From: Anaerolineaceae bacterium
Lineage (GTDB): Bacteria; Chloroflexota; Anaerolineae; Anaerolineales; Villigracilaceae
Length of the DNA stretch: 8,326 nucleotides
Assembly: GCA_022181005.1 (NCBI GenBank)
Contig: BQMV01000041.1
Span: 1 to 8,326 of the forward strand
Direction of reading: 5' to 3'
How positions within the stretch are numbered: the stretch's first letter is position 1; every line of letters begins with the position of its first letter. The position numbers and the translations under genes were made by a program. Shown here piece after piece: positions 1-5,482 of this stretch. The notes beneath the pieces are model-generated. The model was not told the origin of the DNA and searched no databases. It saw only the letters and a program-made list of their open reading frames with translations.

Positions 1-131
1 GGAGTTGACGTTGGCGTTGGAATCAAGACTTCGGAAGTCTCGGAAACTTCCGAAGTCTGCGTCACTGTCGGCGCGGCGCAGGATGCCAAAAAGATCATCA
101 CAAGGAATATGAATATTGACTTACTTCGCAT
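1..131 (-). CDS. Lipoprotein, N-terminal part only (cut by window edge)
   Basis: This partial gene begins with ATG at 131 on the minus strand and runs off the left edge after 43 codons. The protein starts MRSKSIFIFLVMIFLASCAAP: a short basic N-region, a hydrophobic core, and the lipobox Leu-Ala-Ser-Cys with Cys18 as the expected lipidated residue. This is a clear lipoprotein signal peptide, so the mature protein should be anchored on the outer face of the cytoplasmic membrane. After the Cys comes a low-complexity linker with a TSEVSETSEV repeat and then PTPTSTP, the kind of Thr/Pro spacer common in Anaerolineae lipoproteins. A GGGAG ribosome binding site lies 5 bases before the ATG. It is 86 bp downstream of the M24 peptidase stop on the same strand. 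The functional domain lies outside the window, so the role is unknown (substrate-binding protein or other). Confidence 0.75.
   Translation of the reverse strand, partial: MRSKSIFIFLVMIFLASCAAPTVTQTSEVSETSEVLIPTPTST
27..57. repeat. Perfect 12-bp inverted repeat inside the lipoprotein linker
   Basis: Arms GACTTCGGAAGT (27-38) and ACTTCCGAAGTC (46-57) are exact reverse complements around a 7-base loop. The left arm is itself nearly palindromic (AGACTTC-G-GAAGTCT, 26-40). On the minus strand the block encodes the TSEVSETSEV repeat, so it sits in frame just after the lipoprotein signal peptide. It may be an in-frame copy of a dispersed palindromic repeat, or a duplication of codons that happens to fold. 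Confidence 0.7.
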
Positions 132-153
132 ATCGTCTCCCGTTCAGAACGAA

Positions 154-189
154 TTGGGCGTTGTCATTCGTGGCTGGTTCATCGCCCAA
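154..189. other. Intergenic inverted repeat, possible weak terminator or mRNA hairpin
   Basis: The 86-bp spacer between the M24 stop and the lipoprotein start holds the exact 7-bp inverted repeat TTGGGCG (154-160) / CGCCCAA (183-189) with a 22-base loop. No T-run follows on either strand, so it is not a standard intrinsic terminator. Nothing else was recognised in this spacer. Confidence 0.25.
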
Positions 190-217
190 CCAAAACTGCG
201 TAAGATGATTCTTGGAA

Positions 218-1471
218 CTACGCCCTCTTCCACTTCTTCATCGGCAAAACAAAATCATACGGATACTCGGCAAGTTTCTCCATCACGCCGTCCGCGCGCA
301 CCCAAAGCGTATCTTCGATGCGGAAGCCCATTCCCTTTTCGGGATAATACAACCCAGGCTCGGATGTGATCACAACACCGGGCGCGAGCCGTTGATCGTC
401 GCTAGCGGTCAATCCACTAAACGGGCGTTCGTGAATGTTCAGCCCCACGCCATGACCCAGACTATGGACATACCCCTCCACAGGCGATTTTGTGTGGAGC
501 GGCGATTGATGACCTTTCGACTCAAAAAATTCACACGTCATTTGGTTGTAATCTTTGAACGCCGCGTTCAAATCAAAGTTATCCATCAGTTGATCGAAGA
601 TCTCTTTGACTTGGTCGTACAACTCCTGCGCTTCGGGCGTTGCATATCCCAAACTCCACGTGCGAGTGAAATCGTAATAGTACCCGCCGCCCGCTTCGGC
701 GGGATAGATGTCGAACACGATGGTTTGACCCAGCCGCATCAGGTCCGACGGGGTGCCTGCGGAGTGCGGGACGCCCGCGTCGCGTCCGATGGCGAAGATG
801 AAACCCGACGGTAACTCTGCTCCCTGCTCAGACACCCACAAACGAATCTTAGAATGGACATCGCCCACGGTCAACGGCGTGCCATCTTCTTTCAACAACA
901 CTTCGTCAGCGCGGACATTGCAAGAGGTGAGGTATTCCCGAACCTTTTCTACAACGCCAGTTGTGATTTTCCCCATGCGACGGATGCGTTCCACTTCGGC
1001 TGTATCTTTCGTTTCCATCGCGCGCATGAAGAGCGAGTCTTCGCGCGGCTCGCCGACGAATTCAAGGTTGGGCATCAGTTTTTGTAGTTGAGTCAACATC
1101 CCGAAGATCAAACTGATATCGTATGTTCCGTATACGCCAACGCGCCCCGAGGCGACGCCTGCGTCTTTGAACATCAATTCATAACGCAACGCGCTAGTCA
1201 GCATAGAATCCTTGTTCGCTTTCTTGTACAACTCATCGAAATCATATTTCGTGTACGGGATGCGCTTCAGTCCGCTCTTGGCGGCTTCGTCGCGTTCCAT
1301 GTCCGCATGGAAGTAGATCGGTTCTTCGCCGCGCTTCTTGATGATCGTCGCGTGGCTGACGTGTCCGCCACCGGTGAAGTAATACATCGGCGGGTTGTGC
1401 TCGGCGTTGCCGAAGACGATCAACGCATCGAGGTTGCGGGCTTGCATGAGGGCGTCTATGTCTGATTTCAT
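218..1471 (-). CDS. M24-family metallopeptidase (Xaa-Pro aminopeptidase / dipeptidase type)
   Basis: Predicted cytoplasmic dinuclear-metal peptidase of 417 aa that in this family cleaves bonds next to proline, either releasing N-terminal residues or splitting Xaa-Pro dipeptides. Residues ~1-150 form a creatinase-like N-domain and ~155-405 the pita-bread catalytic domain. All five metal ligands of the family are visible: Asp254 (IVFDIYP), Asp267 (YYYDFTRTW), His340 (HSLGHGVG), Glu371 (ITSEPGLYYP) and Glu386 (FRIEDTLW). No signal peptide is seen. The reading frame stays open upstream to 1651, but the ATG at 1471 was chosen because CAGGAG lies a few bases before it and the extension would run into the GxxExxY gene in another frame. 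The gene follows the putative GxxExxY cassette, whose outer repeat ends 13 bp upstream of the ATG. The family is secure; peptidase versus prolidase activity cannot be told apart here. Confidence 0.93.
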   Translation of the reverse strand: MKSDIDALMQARNLDALIVFGNAEHNPPMYYFTGGGHVSHATIIKKRGEEPIYFHADMERDEAAKSGLKRIPYTKYDFDELYKKANKDSMLTSALRYELMFKDAGVASGRVGVYGTYDISLIFGMLTQLQKLMPNLEFVGEPREDSLFMRAMETKDTAEVERIRRMGKITTGVVEKVREYLTSCNVRADEVLLKEDGTPLTVGDVHSKIRLWVSEQGAELPSGFIFAIGRDAGVPHSAGTPSDLMRLGQTIVFDIYPAEAGGGYYYDFTRTWSLGYATPEAQELYDQVKEIFDQLMDNFDLNAAFKDYNQMTCEFFESKGHQSPLHTKSPVEGYVHSLGHGVGLNIHERPFSGLTASDDQRLAPGVVITSEPGLYYPEKGMGFRIEDTLWVRADGVMEKLAEYPYDFVLPMKKWKRA

Positions 1472-1484
1472 AAGTCTCCTGTTT

Positions 1485-1521
1485 TTAACGCGAATGTATC
1501 GAATGGGCGAATTACGCGAAT
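1485..1521 (+). repeat. Left inverted repeat of the GxxExxY cassette
   Basis: Read on the plus strand this begins TTAACGCGAATGT (1485-1497) and carries CGAAT at 1491, 1500, 1508 and 1517, spaced 9, 8 and 9 bp. The first 13 bases are an exact reverse complement of 2003-2015, and the remainder aligns with that repeat apart from one single-base gap and a few substitutions. The last CGAATA (1517-1522) also pairs with TATTCG (1528-1533) to form a small hairpin containing the GxxExxY stop codon. Confidence 0.75.
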
Positions 1522-1526
1522 ATTTT

Positions 1527-1970
1527 TTATTCGAGGTCGGATAGAATATTGCGCGGGCGCAGTAGATCGAGAGGAAGTTTCGCTTTCCCTTTTGTGTTGA
1601 CGACACGGCTGGACTGCGCGCGCTCCGCTCCAAAATTAATGACAATTGCAAGCTGGAGTCCTGTCGCTTTCAAATAAGACAAAGCTTGTTGCTTGTGAAT
1701 TCGAGCAATTTCACTAACCGCTTTATATTCGAGAATGATCTTGCCATTCGCAATATTATCCAATTGGAACGAGCCGATCTTTTCTCCCTTGAAGAACACC
1801 TCAACGACTTTCTGTCGCTCCAATTGTACGCCACGACGAGCCAACTCACGATTCATGGCTTCCTCGTAAATCGATTCGGGATAGCCTGGACCTAATTCGT
1901 TATGTACCTCAAACGCAACTTGCATAATCAGGTACGACAATTCCTTTTCGATAATGACCTGTTCGGGCAT
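1527..1970 (-). CDS. GxxExxY protein (PD-(D/E)XK nuclease-like fold, PDDEXK_3)
   Basis: Small protein of 147 aa, the usual size for the GxxExxY family. The defining motif is Gly29-Tyr-Pro-Glu32-Ser-Ile-Tyr35. A PD-(D/E)XK-like core follows: Asp71 (FQLDNIANGK), Glu81-Tyr-Lys83 (ILEYKAV) and a Gln94/Gln95...Tyr99-Leu helix (IHKQQALSYLKATG), so the nuclease-type residues look intact. The family's cellular role is not established; nuclease activity is inferred from the fold. The ATG at 1970 was preferred over the one at 2006 because GGAGGAG lies just before it, and because the 12 extra residues would be encoded by the CGAAT repeat tract. The gene fills the interior of an inverted-repeat-bounded block, and its codons are more AT-rich by eye than those of its neighbours, which fits acquisition by transfer. 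Confidence 0.88.
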   Translation of the reverse strand: MPEQVIIEKELSYLIMQVAFEVHNELGPGYPESIYEEAMNRELARRGVQLERQKVVEVFFKGEKIGSFQLDNIANGKIILEYKAVSEIARIHKQQALSYLKATGLQLAIVINFGAERAQSSRVVNTKGKAKLPLDLLRPRNILSDLE

Positions 1971-1979
1971 TTCTCCTCC

Positions 1980-2015
1980 ATTCGCATCATTCGACCATTC
2001 GCACATTCGCGTTAA
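1980..2015 (-). repeat. Right inverted repeat of the GxxExxY cassette
   Basis: On the plus strand ATTCG occurs at 1980, 1989, 1997 and 2005 (spacing 9, 8, 8) and the block ends ACATTCGCGTTAA (2003-2015). Read on the minus strand it is nearly the same as 1485-1521. Its inner edge directly abuts the GxxExxY ribosome binding site, and its outer TTAA contains the stop codon of the gene upstream. Confidence 0.75.
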
Positions 2016-2587
2016 GAATTTAATCTCCCAAATTCTTTTCCAACATCGTCATTCTCAAACGTGACCTTCAACGATCTTTTCTTCTCGGTAAACTTTGCTG
2101 AAAGACCGATCACATCTTCCGAGTCGTTGAAGAGGCTGAGGATGGTGAGCGGGCGTTTCAACAGTAATTGACCATACGCGGGAGCAAGCAATAATTTCAA
2201 AATAAATTCAACAATCGTTCCGCCGATGACGCCGACCACCATACCGACGAATCCGCCGAAGACAAATGGGAAATTCAATGTTTGTTGCGTTGTCCCTGCG
2301 GGAGCAATCAACATCGCGGGGATAAACGCGATCACGCCGAGGATGAATCCCGCGATCAAAAACGGCACGAGCGTGACATACGTAATGCGGCGTTCTTTTT
2401 TCTCGCACTCGGCGCACAACGGCACGGGGAAATCCATCAGCACGCCTTGCCCGCGTTTTTCAACGCCCATGTTCAACTGCAACGGCATCACCGTATGTTT
2501 CGGTTTCCCACAATTCACACAACGATCAGGGAAATTTATTTTCGGCGGATTCTTCGCGTCTTTGATCGGAATTTCAACGGTGTGCAC
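2012..2587 (-). CDS. Zinc-ribbon membrane protein of unknown function
   Basis: A 191-aa protein that I do not recognise as a named family. The N-terminal ~65 residues carry two Cys pairs, Cys23-x2-Cys26 (RCVNCGKP) and Cys58-x2-Cys61 (PLCAECEK), which look like a four-Cys zinc ribbon. Two hydrophobic, Gly-rich segments follow at about 69-96 and 107-133, typical of a hairpin of two membrane helices, and then a soluble tail of ~58 residues. There is no signal peptide, so the ribbon is probably cytoplasmic. The start is a GTG at 2587, preceded by a strong AAGGAGG site 6 bases away. The first 14 bases overlap the end of selA, so expression is tied to selA. The stop codon lies within the right inverted repeat of the downstream cassette, so the native C-terminus could have been altered if that block is an insertion. 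Confidence 0.8.
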   Translation of the reverse strand: MHTVEIPIKDAKNPPKINFPDRCVNCGKPKHTVMPLQLNMGVEKRGQGVLMDFPVPLCAECEKKERRITYVTLVPFLIAGFILGVIAFIPAMLIAPAGTTQQTLNFPFVFGGFVGMVVGVIGGTIVEFILKLLLAPAYGQLLLKRPLTILSLFNDSEDVIGLSAKFTEKKRSLKVTFENDDVGKEFGRLNS

Positions 2588-3926
2588 GCAACGCCTCCTT
2601 CAAAACTCGCAACAACGATTCGTCGTCCAACACCGTGCGTGGATCGAGCAACACGTTGTCGTTTTCCGTCCGCGCGATGACGGGCGGATTCGATTCGCGC
2701 AACTTCGCTAAAAATTTATCGGCGCTTTTGACTTTCAACGACAAGACAAACGTCGGCATGGACTCTTCTGGCAGACTTCCTCCGCCCACTGTGGATTCGG
2801 ATCGAGTCACCTCTCCCACTCCCAACACACTTCGCCACGCTTCTGCGCGGACCTCGACCTGCTCCGCCGTAAGCGACATCATCCGCACCGTCGGGACCTC
2901 GCGCTCCGCTTCGTCTTTGAGGTAGTGCAACAGAGTCGCGGTGATGCCAGCCAGCGAAATTTTATCTGCCCGCACCGCGCGCGCCAGCGGATGTTTTTTG
3001 ATGCGCTCGATCAACTCTTTCTTGCCGACGATGATCCCCGCTTGGGGCCCGCCGAGCAATTTGTCGCCTGAAAAGCAGACGATGTCCACGCCCGCCGCGA
3101 GGGACTCTTGCACGGTCGGTTCGTGGGCGAGACCGTATTTGGCTGTGTCAATCAACGCGCCTGAGCCGAGGTCGTCAATCACTGGCACGCCTGCTTTGTG
3201 AGCAGTATCAACAATTTTGGCGAGTTCGGGTTCTTCGGTGAAGCCGACGATCTTGAAGTTACTGCGATGCGCGCGCATGACGAGCGCGGTCGGTTCTTCG
3301 AGCGCGTCTTTGTAATCGGAGATACGGACTTTGTTCGTTGTGCCGATCTCGACCAGTTTCGCGCCCGATTGTTTCATCACATCTGGCACGCGGAAGCCGC
3401 CGCCGATCTCCACGAGTTGCGAGCGCGGAATGACCACGCGCTTCTTGTTCGCCAACGCCGACAACACAAGCAGAACCGCGGAGGCATTGTTATTGACCAC
3501 TAATGCAGACTCGACGCCTAGTAATTTTTGCAAAACTGATTCGGCGTGGAGAAGACGCGAGCCGCGCTTGCCGGTATCCATGTCAAATTCTAGGTTGGAG
3601 TAATTCGCGGCGACGGCGTTCATCGCTTGAATAGTGGAAGTTGATAACGGCGCGCGCCCGAGATTGGTGTGGAGGATGACTCCCGTCGCGTTGATGACTG
3701 GCGCGAGCGAGGGAGTTGTCCATGCGGCGAGGTGGGAAGCGGCTGAGGCGAGGATCGAGTCGAAGGAGGGCGAGGCAGATTCCCCGTCGGCTTTGAGGCG
3801 CGTGCGGGTTTCGTCTAAGGTCAAACGAAGCGCGTCCAGAGTCAAGGGGCGACCAAATCTGATGAGGAGGTCATCCGCATGATGAAGTAGTTGATCGACC
3901 GAGGGAAGGTCACGAAGGCTGGTCAT
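2574..3926 (-). CDS. selA: L-seryl-tRNA(Sec) selenium transferase
   Basis: SelA is a cytoplasmic PLP enzyme that converts Ser-tRNA(Sec) to Sec-tRNA(Sec) using selenophosphate. The 450-aa length matches bacterial SelA. Residues ~1-75 (LRDLPSVDQLL) form the N-terminal tRNA-binding domain. VINATGVILHTNLGRAPLS (~77-95) is the conserved start of the fold type I core, NNNASAVLL (~145-153) the cofactor phosphate region, and DDLGSGAL (~251-258) the PLP-ring Asp region. SGDKLLGGPQAG (~286-297) holds the Schiff-base lysine, Lys289. The ATG at 3926 has no obvious ribosome binding site but lies inside the end of the preceding membrane protein gene (17-base overlap), which fits translational coupling. Its 3' end overlaps the next gene. 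No selB, selD, tRNA-Sec or selenoprotein was found in the window. Assignment is strong; a SelA-like paralogue with another substrate is the less likely alternative. Confidence 0.93.
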   Translation of the reverse strand: MTSLRDLPSVDQLLHHADDLLIRFGRPLTLDALRLTLDETRTRLKADGESASPSFDSILASAASHLAAWTTPSLAPVINATGVILHTNLGRAPLSTSTIQAMNAVAANYSNLEFDMDTGKRGSRLLHAESVLQKLLGVESALVVNNNASAVLLVLSALANKKRVVIPRSQLVEIGGGFRVPDVMKQSGAKLVEIGTTNKVRISDYKDALEEPTALVMRAHRSNFKIVGFTEEPELAKIVDTAHKAGVPVIDDLGSGALIDTAKYGLAHEPTVQESLAAGVDIVCFSGDKLLGGPQAGIIVGKKELIERIKKHPLARAVRADKISLAGITATLLHYLKDEAEREVPTVRMMSLTAEQVEVRAEAWRSVLGVGEVTRSESTVGGGSLPEESMPTFVLSLKVKSADKFLAKLRESNPPVIARTENDNVLLDPRTVLDDESLLRVLKEALRAHR

Positions 3927-4323
3927 CGGAAACGACGGGGGGCTTCCAATGCGCGCGTTCGCGCAGGCGGAGGAAATATTCGATGGCGAGGATGCCGCCA
4001 GCCAAGCCGAGGATCACGTAGACCGTGACGAGGCGACCGAGTTGAAGCCATGCGAGCGTTGCGCCGTAGACGCCGAACCAAACTGCCTGACGCACGACGA
4101 CATTGGATTCGGCGGGCGGGTCGGCGGGAAAGCGGCGATGAAAAAAATAGACGATGGGAAGAAAGACGCCGGTGAGCGCAAGGATCAACAGCGCGAAGAA
4201 TCCCCAGCGGAACCAAACTATTGGAACGGAAAATGACAGCACGGCGAATAGTCCACCCCAGCCGATCAGCAAGAGGATGAACGTGGAGATCGCAAAGGGT
4301 TTGAAGGGCAATGGCTCGTTCAT
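3910..4323 (-). CDS. Small four-helix membrane protein of unknown function
   Basis: A 137-aa integral membrane protein. Hydrophobic segments lie at about residues 11-33, 38-61, 78-97 and 99-118, and a charged soluble tail follows. No catalytic or binding motif was recognised. The frame stays open upstream to 4482, but the ATG at 4323 was chosen because a perfect TATAAT lies only 7 bases before it, so upstream codons would not be transcribed from that promoter. There is no Shine-Dalgarno sequence, which points to a leaderless mRNA. It is the first gene of the minus-strand unit and overlaps selA by 17 bases, so selA is probably expressed from its promoter. A role in selenium metabolism would be guesswork. 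Confidence 0.78.
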   Translation of the reverse strand: MNEPLPFKPFAISTFILLLIGWGGLFAVLSFSVPIVWFRWGFFALLILALTGVFLPIVYFFHRRFPADPPAESNVVVRQAVWFGVYGATLAWLQLGRLVTVYVILGLAGGILAIEYFLRLRERAHWKPPVVSDDQPS

Positions 4324-4330
4324 TTGTTGG

Positions 4331-4336
4331 ATTATA
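4331..4336 (-). promoter_or_regulatory. -10 promoter element for the selA operon, likely leaderless
   Basis: The minus strand reads TATAAT here, a perfect -10 consensus. Only 7 bases separate it from the ATG at 4323, so the transcript should begin at or within a base or two of the start codon. No convincing -35 element is seen at 16-18 bases upstream. Confidence 0.55.
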
Positions 4337-4524
4337 CTCGGAGGGGGCGGCGAGAAGCGAAGAGAGGAATGGAGTCCGACACCAAACACGTCTACAGCTA
4401 CGCCACCCTCCCGAAAGACATCGGAACGATGTGGGTAGCAGCGAAGGGCTTCTAAAATTGCGGCGGGAATTCTTCGTCGCAAAGAACAAGAACGGGGCTC
4501 AGAATGATATATCGCGCAATGAAG

Positions 4525-4530
4525 TACAAT
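4525..4530 (+). promoter_or_regulatory. -10 promoter element for the serine hydrolase gene, likely leaderless
   Basis: TACAAT lies 8 bases before the ATG at 4539 and no Shine-Dalgarno sequence is present. This mirrors the arrangement on the other side of the divergent spacer. No clear -35 is visible. The rest of the 215-bp spacer holds a 28-codon open frame at 4369-4455 but no other recognised element. Confidence 0.45.
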
Positions 4531-4538
4531 TGCGGCTT

Positions 4539-5366
4539 ATGTTTCCTGTTGAAAAGTACATTGCGCAATTCAGCGGCAAGGATATTTCACTATCCGTTCA
4601 CGATCTGGAAACAAACACAGAGATTAACATCCGCGCCGACGAATCGTATTATCCCGCCAGCACGATCAAGACACATCTGATGATGGAGATCTTCAGGCAG
4701 GCGCGCGGGGGACGCTTCTCACTCGACGATCGACTGACGATCGTCAACTCCTTCCCTAGCGTTGCAGACGGAAGTCCGTATTCGTTGAACGCAAACGACG
4801 ATTCGGACGCTTCGTTATACGAAAGAATCGGTCAGACCGAATCCATCCGCGAGTTGACGCGGTTGATGATCGCGCGGAGCAGTAACCTTGCCACGAATAT
4901 CTTGTTTCAAAGGATCGGCGCAAATCGGATCAACGAGTTCATTGCGGAACTTGGAATTCGCGGCGTCTCTTTCATCCGCGGGATGTATGATCTGCCCGCG
5001 CTTGAAAAAAGAATCTACAACTGCGGTTCGGCGCGCGGACTCACGCAAACAATGCGGCTGATCGCGGAAGGCAAGGTCGTCTCCAAACAAGATTCGGATG
5101 AGATGATCAAGATTCTGCTCGGACAGGAATTTAACGCAGGCATCCCACGCTTACTTCCGCCGCAAATGCGCGTCGCGCATAAAACAGGCTGGAGCGAGGA
5201 TCTGTATCACGATACGGGCGTCGTCTTCCCTGAGAATCGTAAACCATATGCGGTCTCGATCATGACTCGCGGCTTCGCCGAAGACAGGGCGGACGAAGCC
5301 CACGAGTGCATAGCGCATATTTCGGCGTTAGTATACGAACAACTGACTTTCCAGCCGAGCCGCTGA
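4539..5366 (+). CDS. Class A beta-lactamase-like serine hydrolase
   Basis: A 275-aa protein of the beta-lactamase/penicillin-binding fold (Beta-lactamase2 type). The three active-site elements are present: Ser41-Thr-Ile-Lys44 (SxxK, nucleophile and base), Ser114-Ser-Asn116 (SxN) and Lys215-Thr-Gly217 (KTG). The region where class A enzymes carry the omega-loop Glu (RWEPELN type) instead reads RGMYDLPALEKRIYNCGSARGL with no obvious equivalent, so efficient beta-lactam hydrolysis is doubtful; an esterase or peptidase-like role is as likely. No signal peptide or membrane helix is present, unlike periplasmic beta-lactamases. The frame is open upstream to 4311, but the ATG at 4539 begins the conserved N-terminus (VEKYIAQFSGKDISLSVHDLETN) and follows a -10 hexamer by 8 bases. 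It is divergent from the selA unit and has its own promoter. Confidence 0.85.
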   Translation: MFPVEKYIAQFSGKDISLSVHDLETNTEINIRADESYYPASTIKTHLMMEIFRQARGGRFSLDDRLTIVNSFPSVADGSPYSLNANDDSDASLYERIGQTESIRELTRLMIARSSNLATNILFQRIGANRINEFIAELGIRGVSFIRGMYDLPALEKRIYNCGSARGLTQTMRLIAEGKVVSKQDSDEMIKILLGQEFNAGIPRLLPPQMRVAHKTGWSEDLYHDTGVVFPENRKPYAVSIMTRGFAEDRADEAHECIAHISALVYEQLTFQPSR

Positions 5367-5393
5367 AACTCCGTTCGTGATTTGGGCAAACCT

Positions 5394-5414
5394 GAGGAGC
5401 CGGCTTCTCTCCTC
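5394..5414 (+). terminator. Weak hairpin after the serine hydrolase gene
   Basis: GAGGAG (5394-5399) and CTCCTC (5409-5414) pair around a 9-base loop, 28 bases past the stop codon. No T-tract follows, so an intrinsic terminator is only a possibility. It lies just before the TATAAT of the next unit. Confidence 0.2.
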
Positions 5415-5423
5415 TCCAAACGG

Positions 5424-5429
5424 TATAAT
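5424..5429 (+). promoter_or_regulatory. -10 promoter element for the nitroreductase operon
   Basis: A perfect TATAAT lies 53 bases before the ATG at 5483, within the only spacer on this strand between two genes. Transcription from it would give a leader of about 45 bases carrying a GAGG ribosome binding site 5 bases before the start. The -35 region at the expected spacing (5401-5406) is a poor match. Confidence 0.5.
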
Positions 5430-5482
5430 ACTTCATCGAAGCGTTTCCTATTTCACGCTAACCCATTAACCATCGAGGATTA

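Larger units (their letters stand above)
1485..2015. mobile_element. Putative 531-bp inverted-repeat cassette carrying a GxxExxY gene
   Basis: Two ~36-bp near-identical inverted repeats bracket a single small gene, with no transposase inside. Each end begins with TTAA, which could be a 4-bp target duplication because it is self-complementary. The block interrupts a same-strand gene series whose other members overlap or sit close together. The right end supplies the TAA stop codon of the upstream membrane protein gene. The repeats and layout are seen in the sequence. Mobility, and whether movement would need a transposase acting in trans, is inference. An alternative is that the repeats are local regulatory or structural elements that grew by duplication. 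Confidence 0.45.

Noticed and set aside
1..369. Plus-strand frame open from the left edge to 369
   Set aside because: It lies antisense to the lipoprotein start and the M24 C-terminus, shows no domain, and ends in low-complexity sequence.
212..814. Long plus-strand open frame of 200 aa
   Set aside because: It is the antisense shadow of the M24 gene, whose five metal ligands are all intact on the minus strand.
1472..1651. 60-residue N-terminal extension of the M24 peptidase
   Set aside because: It overlaps the GxxExxY coding region and an inverted repeat, while the ATG at 1471 has a good ribosome binding site and starts the conserved domain.
1971..2006. Upstream ATG for the GxxExxY gene
   Set aside because: The added 12 residues are just the CGAAT repeat tract in translation, and the GGAGGAG site points to the ATG at 1970.
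3923..4489. Arg/Ser-rich 188-aa minus-strand frame
   Set aside because: It overlaps the four-helix membrane protein in another frame and has the basic, low-complexity make-up of a shadow frame.
4725..4745. Perfect 8-bp inverted repeat GACGATCG / CGATCGTC with a 5-base loop inside the serine hydrolase gene
   Set aside because: It encodes ordinary conserved-looking sequence (LDDRLTIV) and has no T-run or flanking signal, so codon coincidence is the simpler reading.
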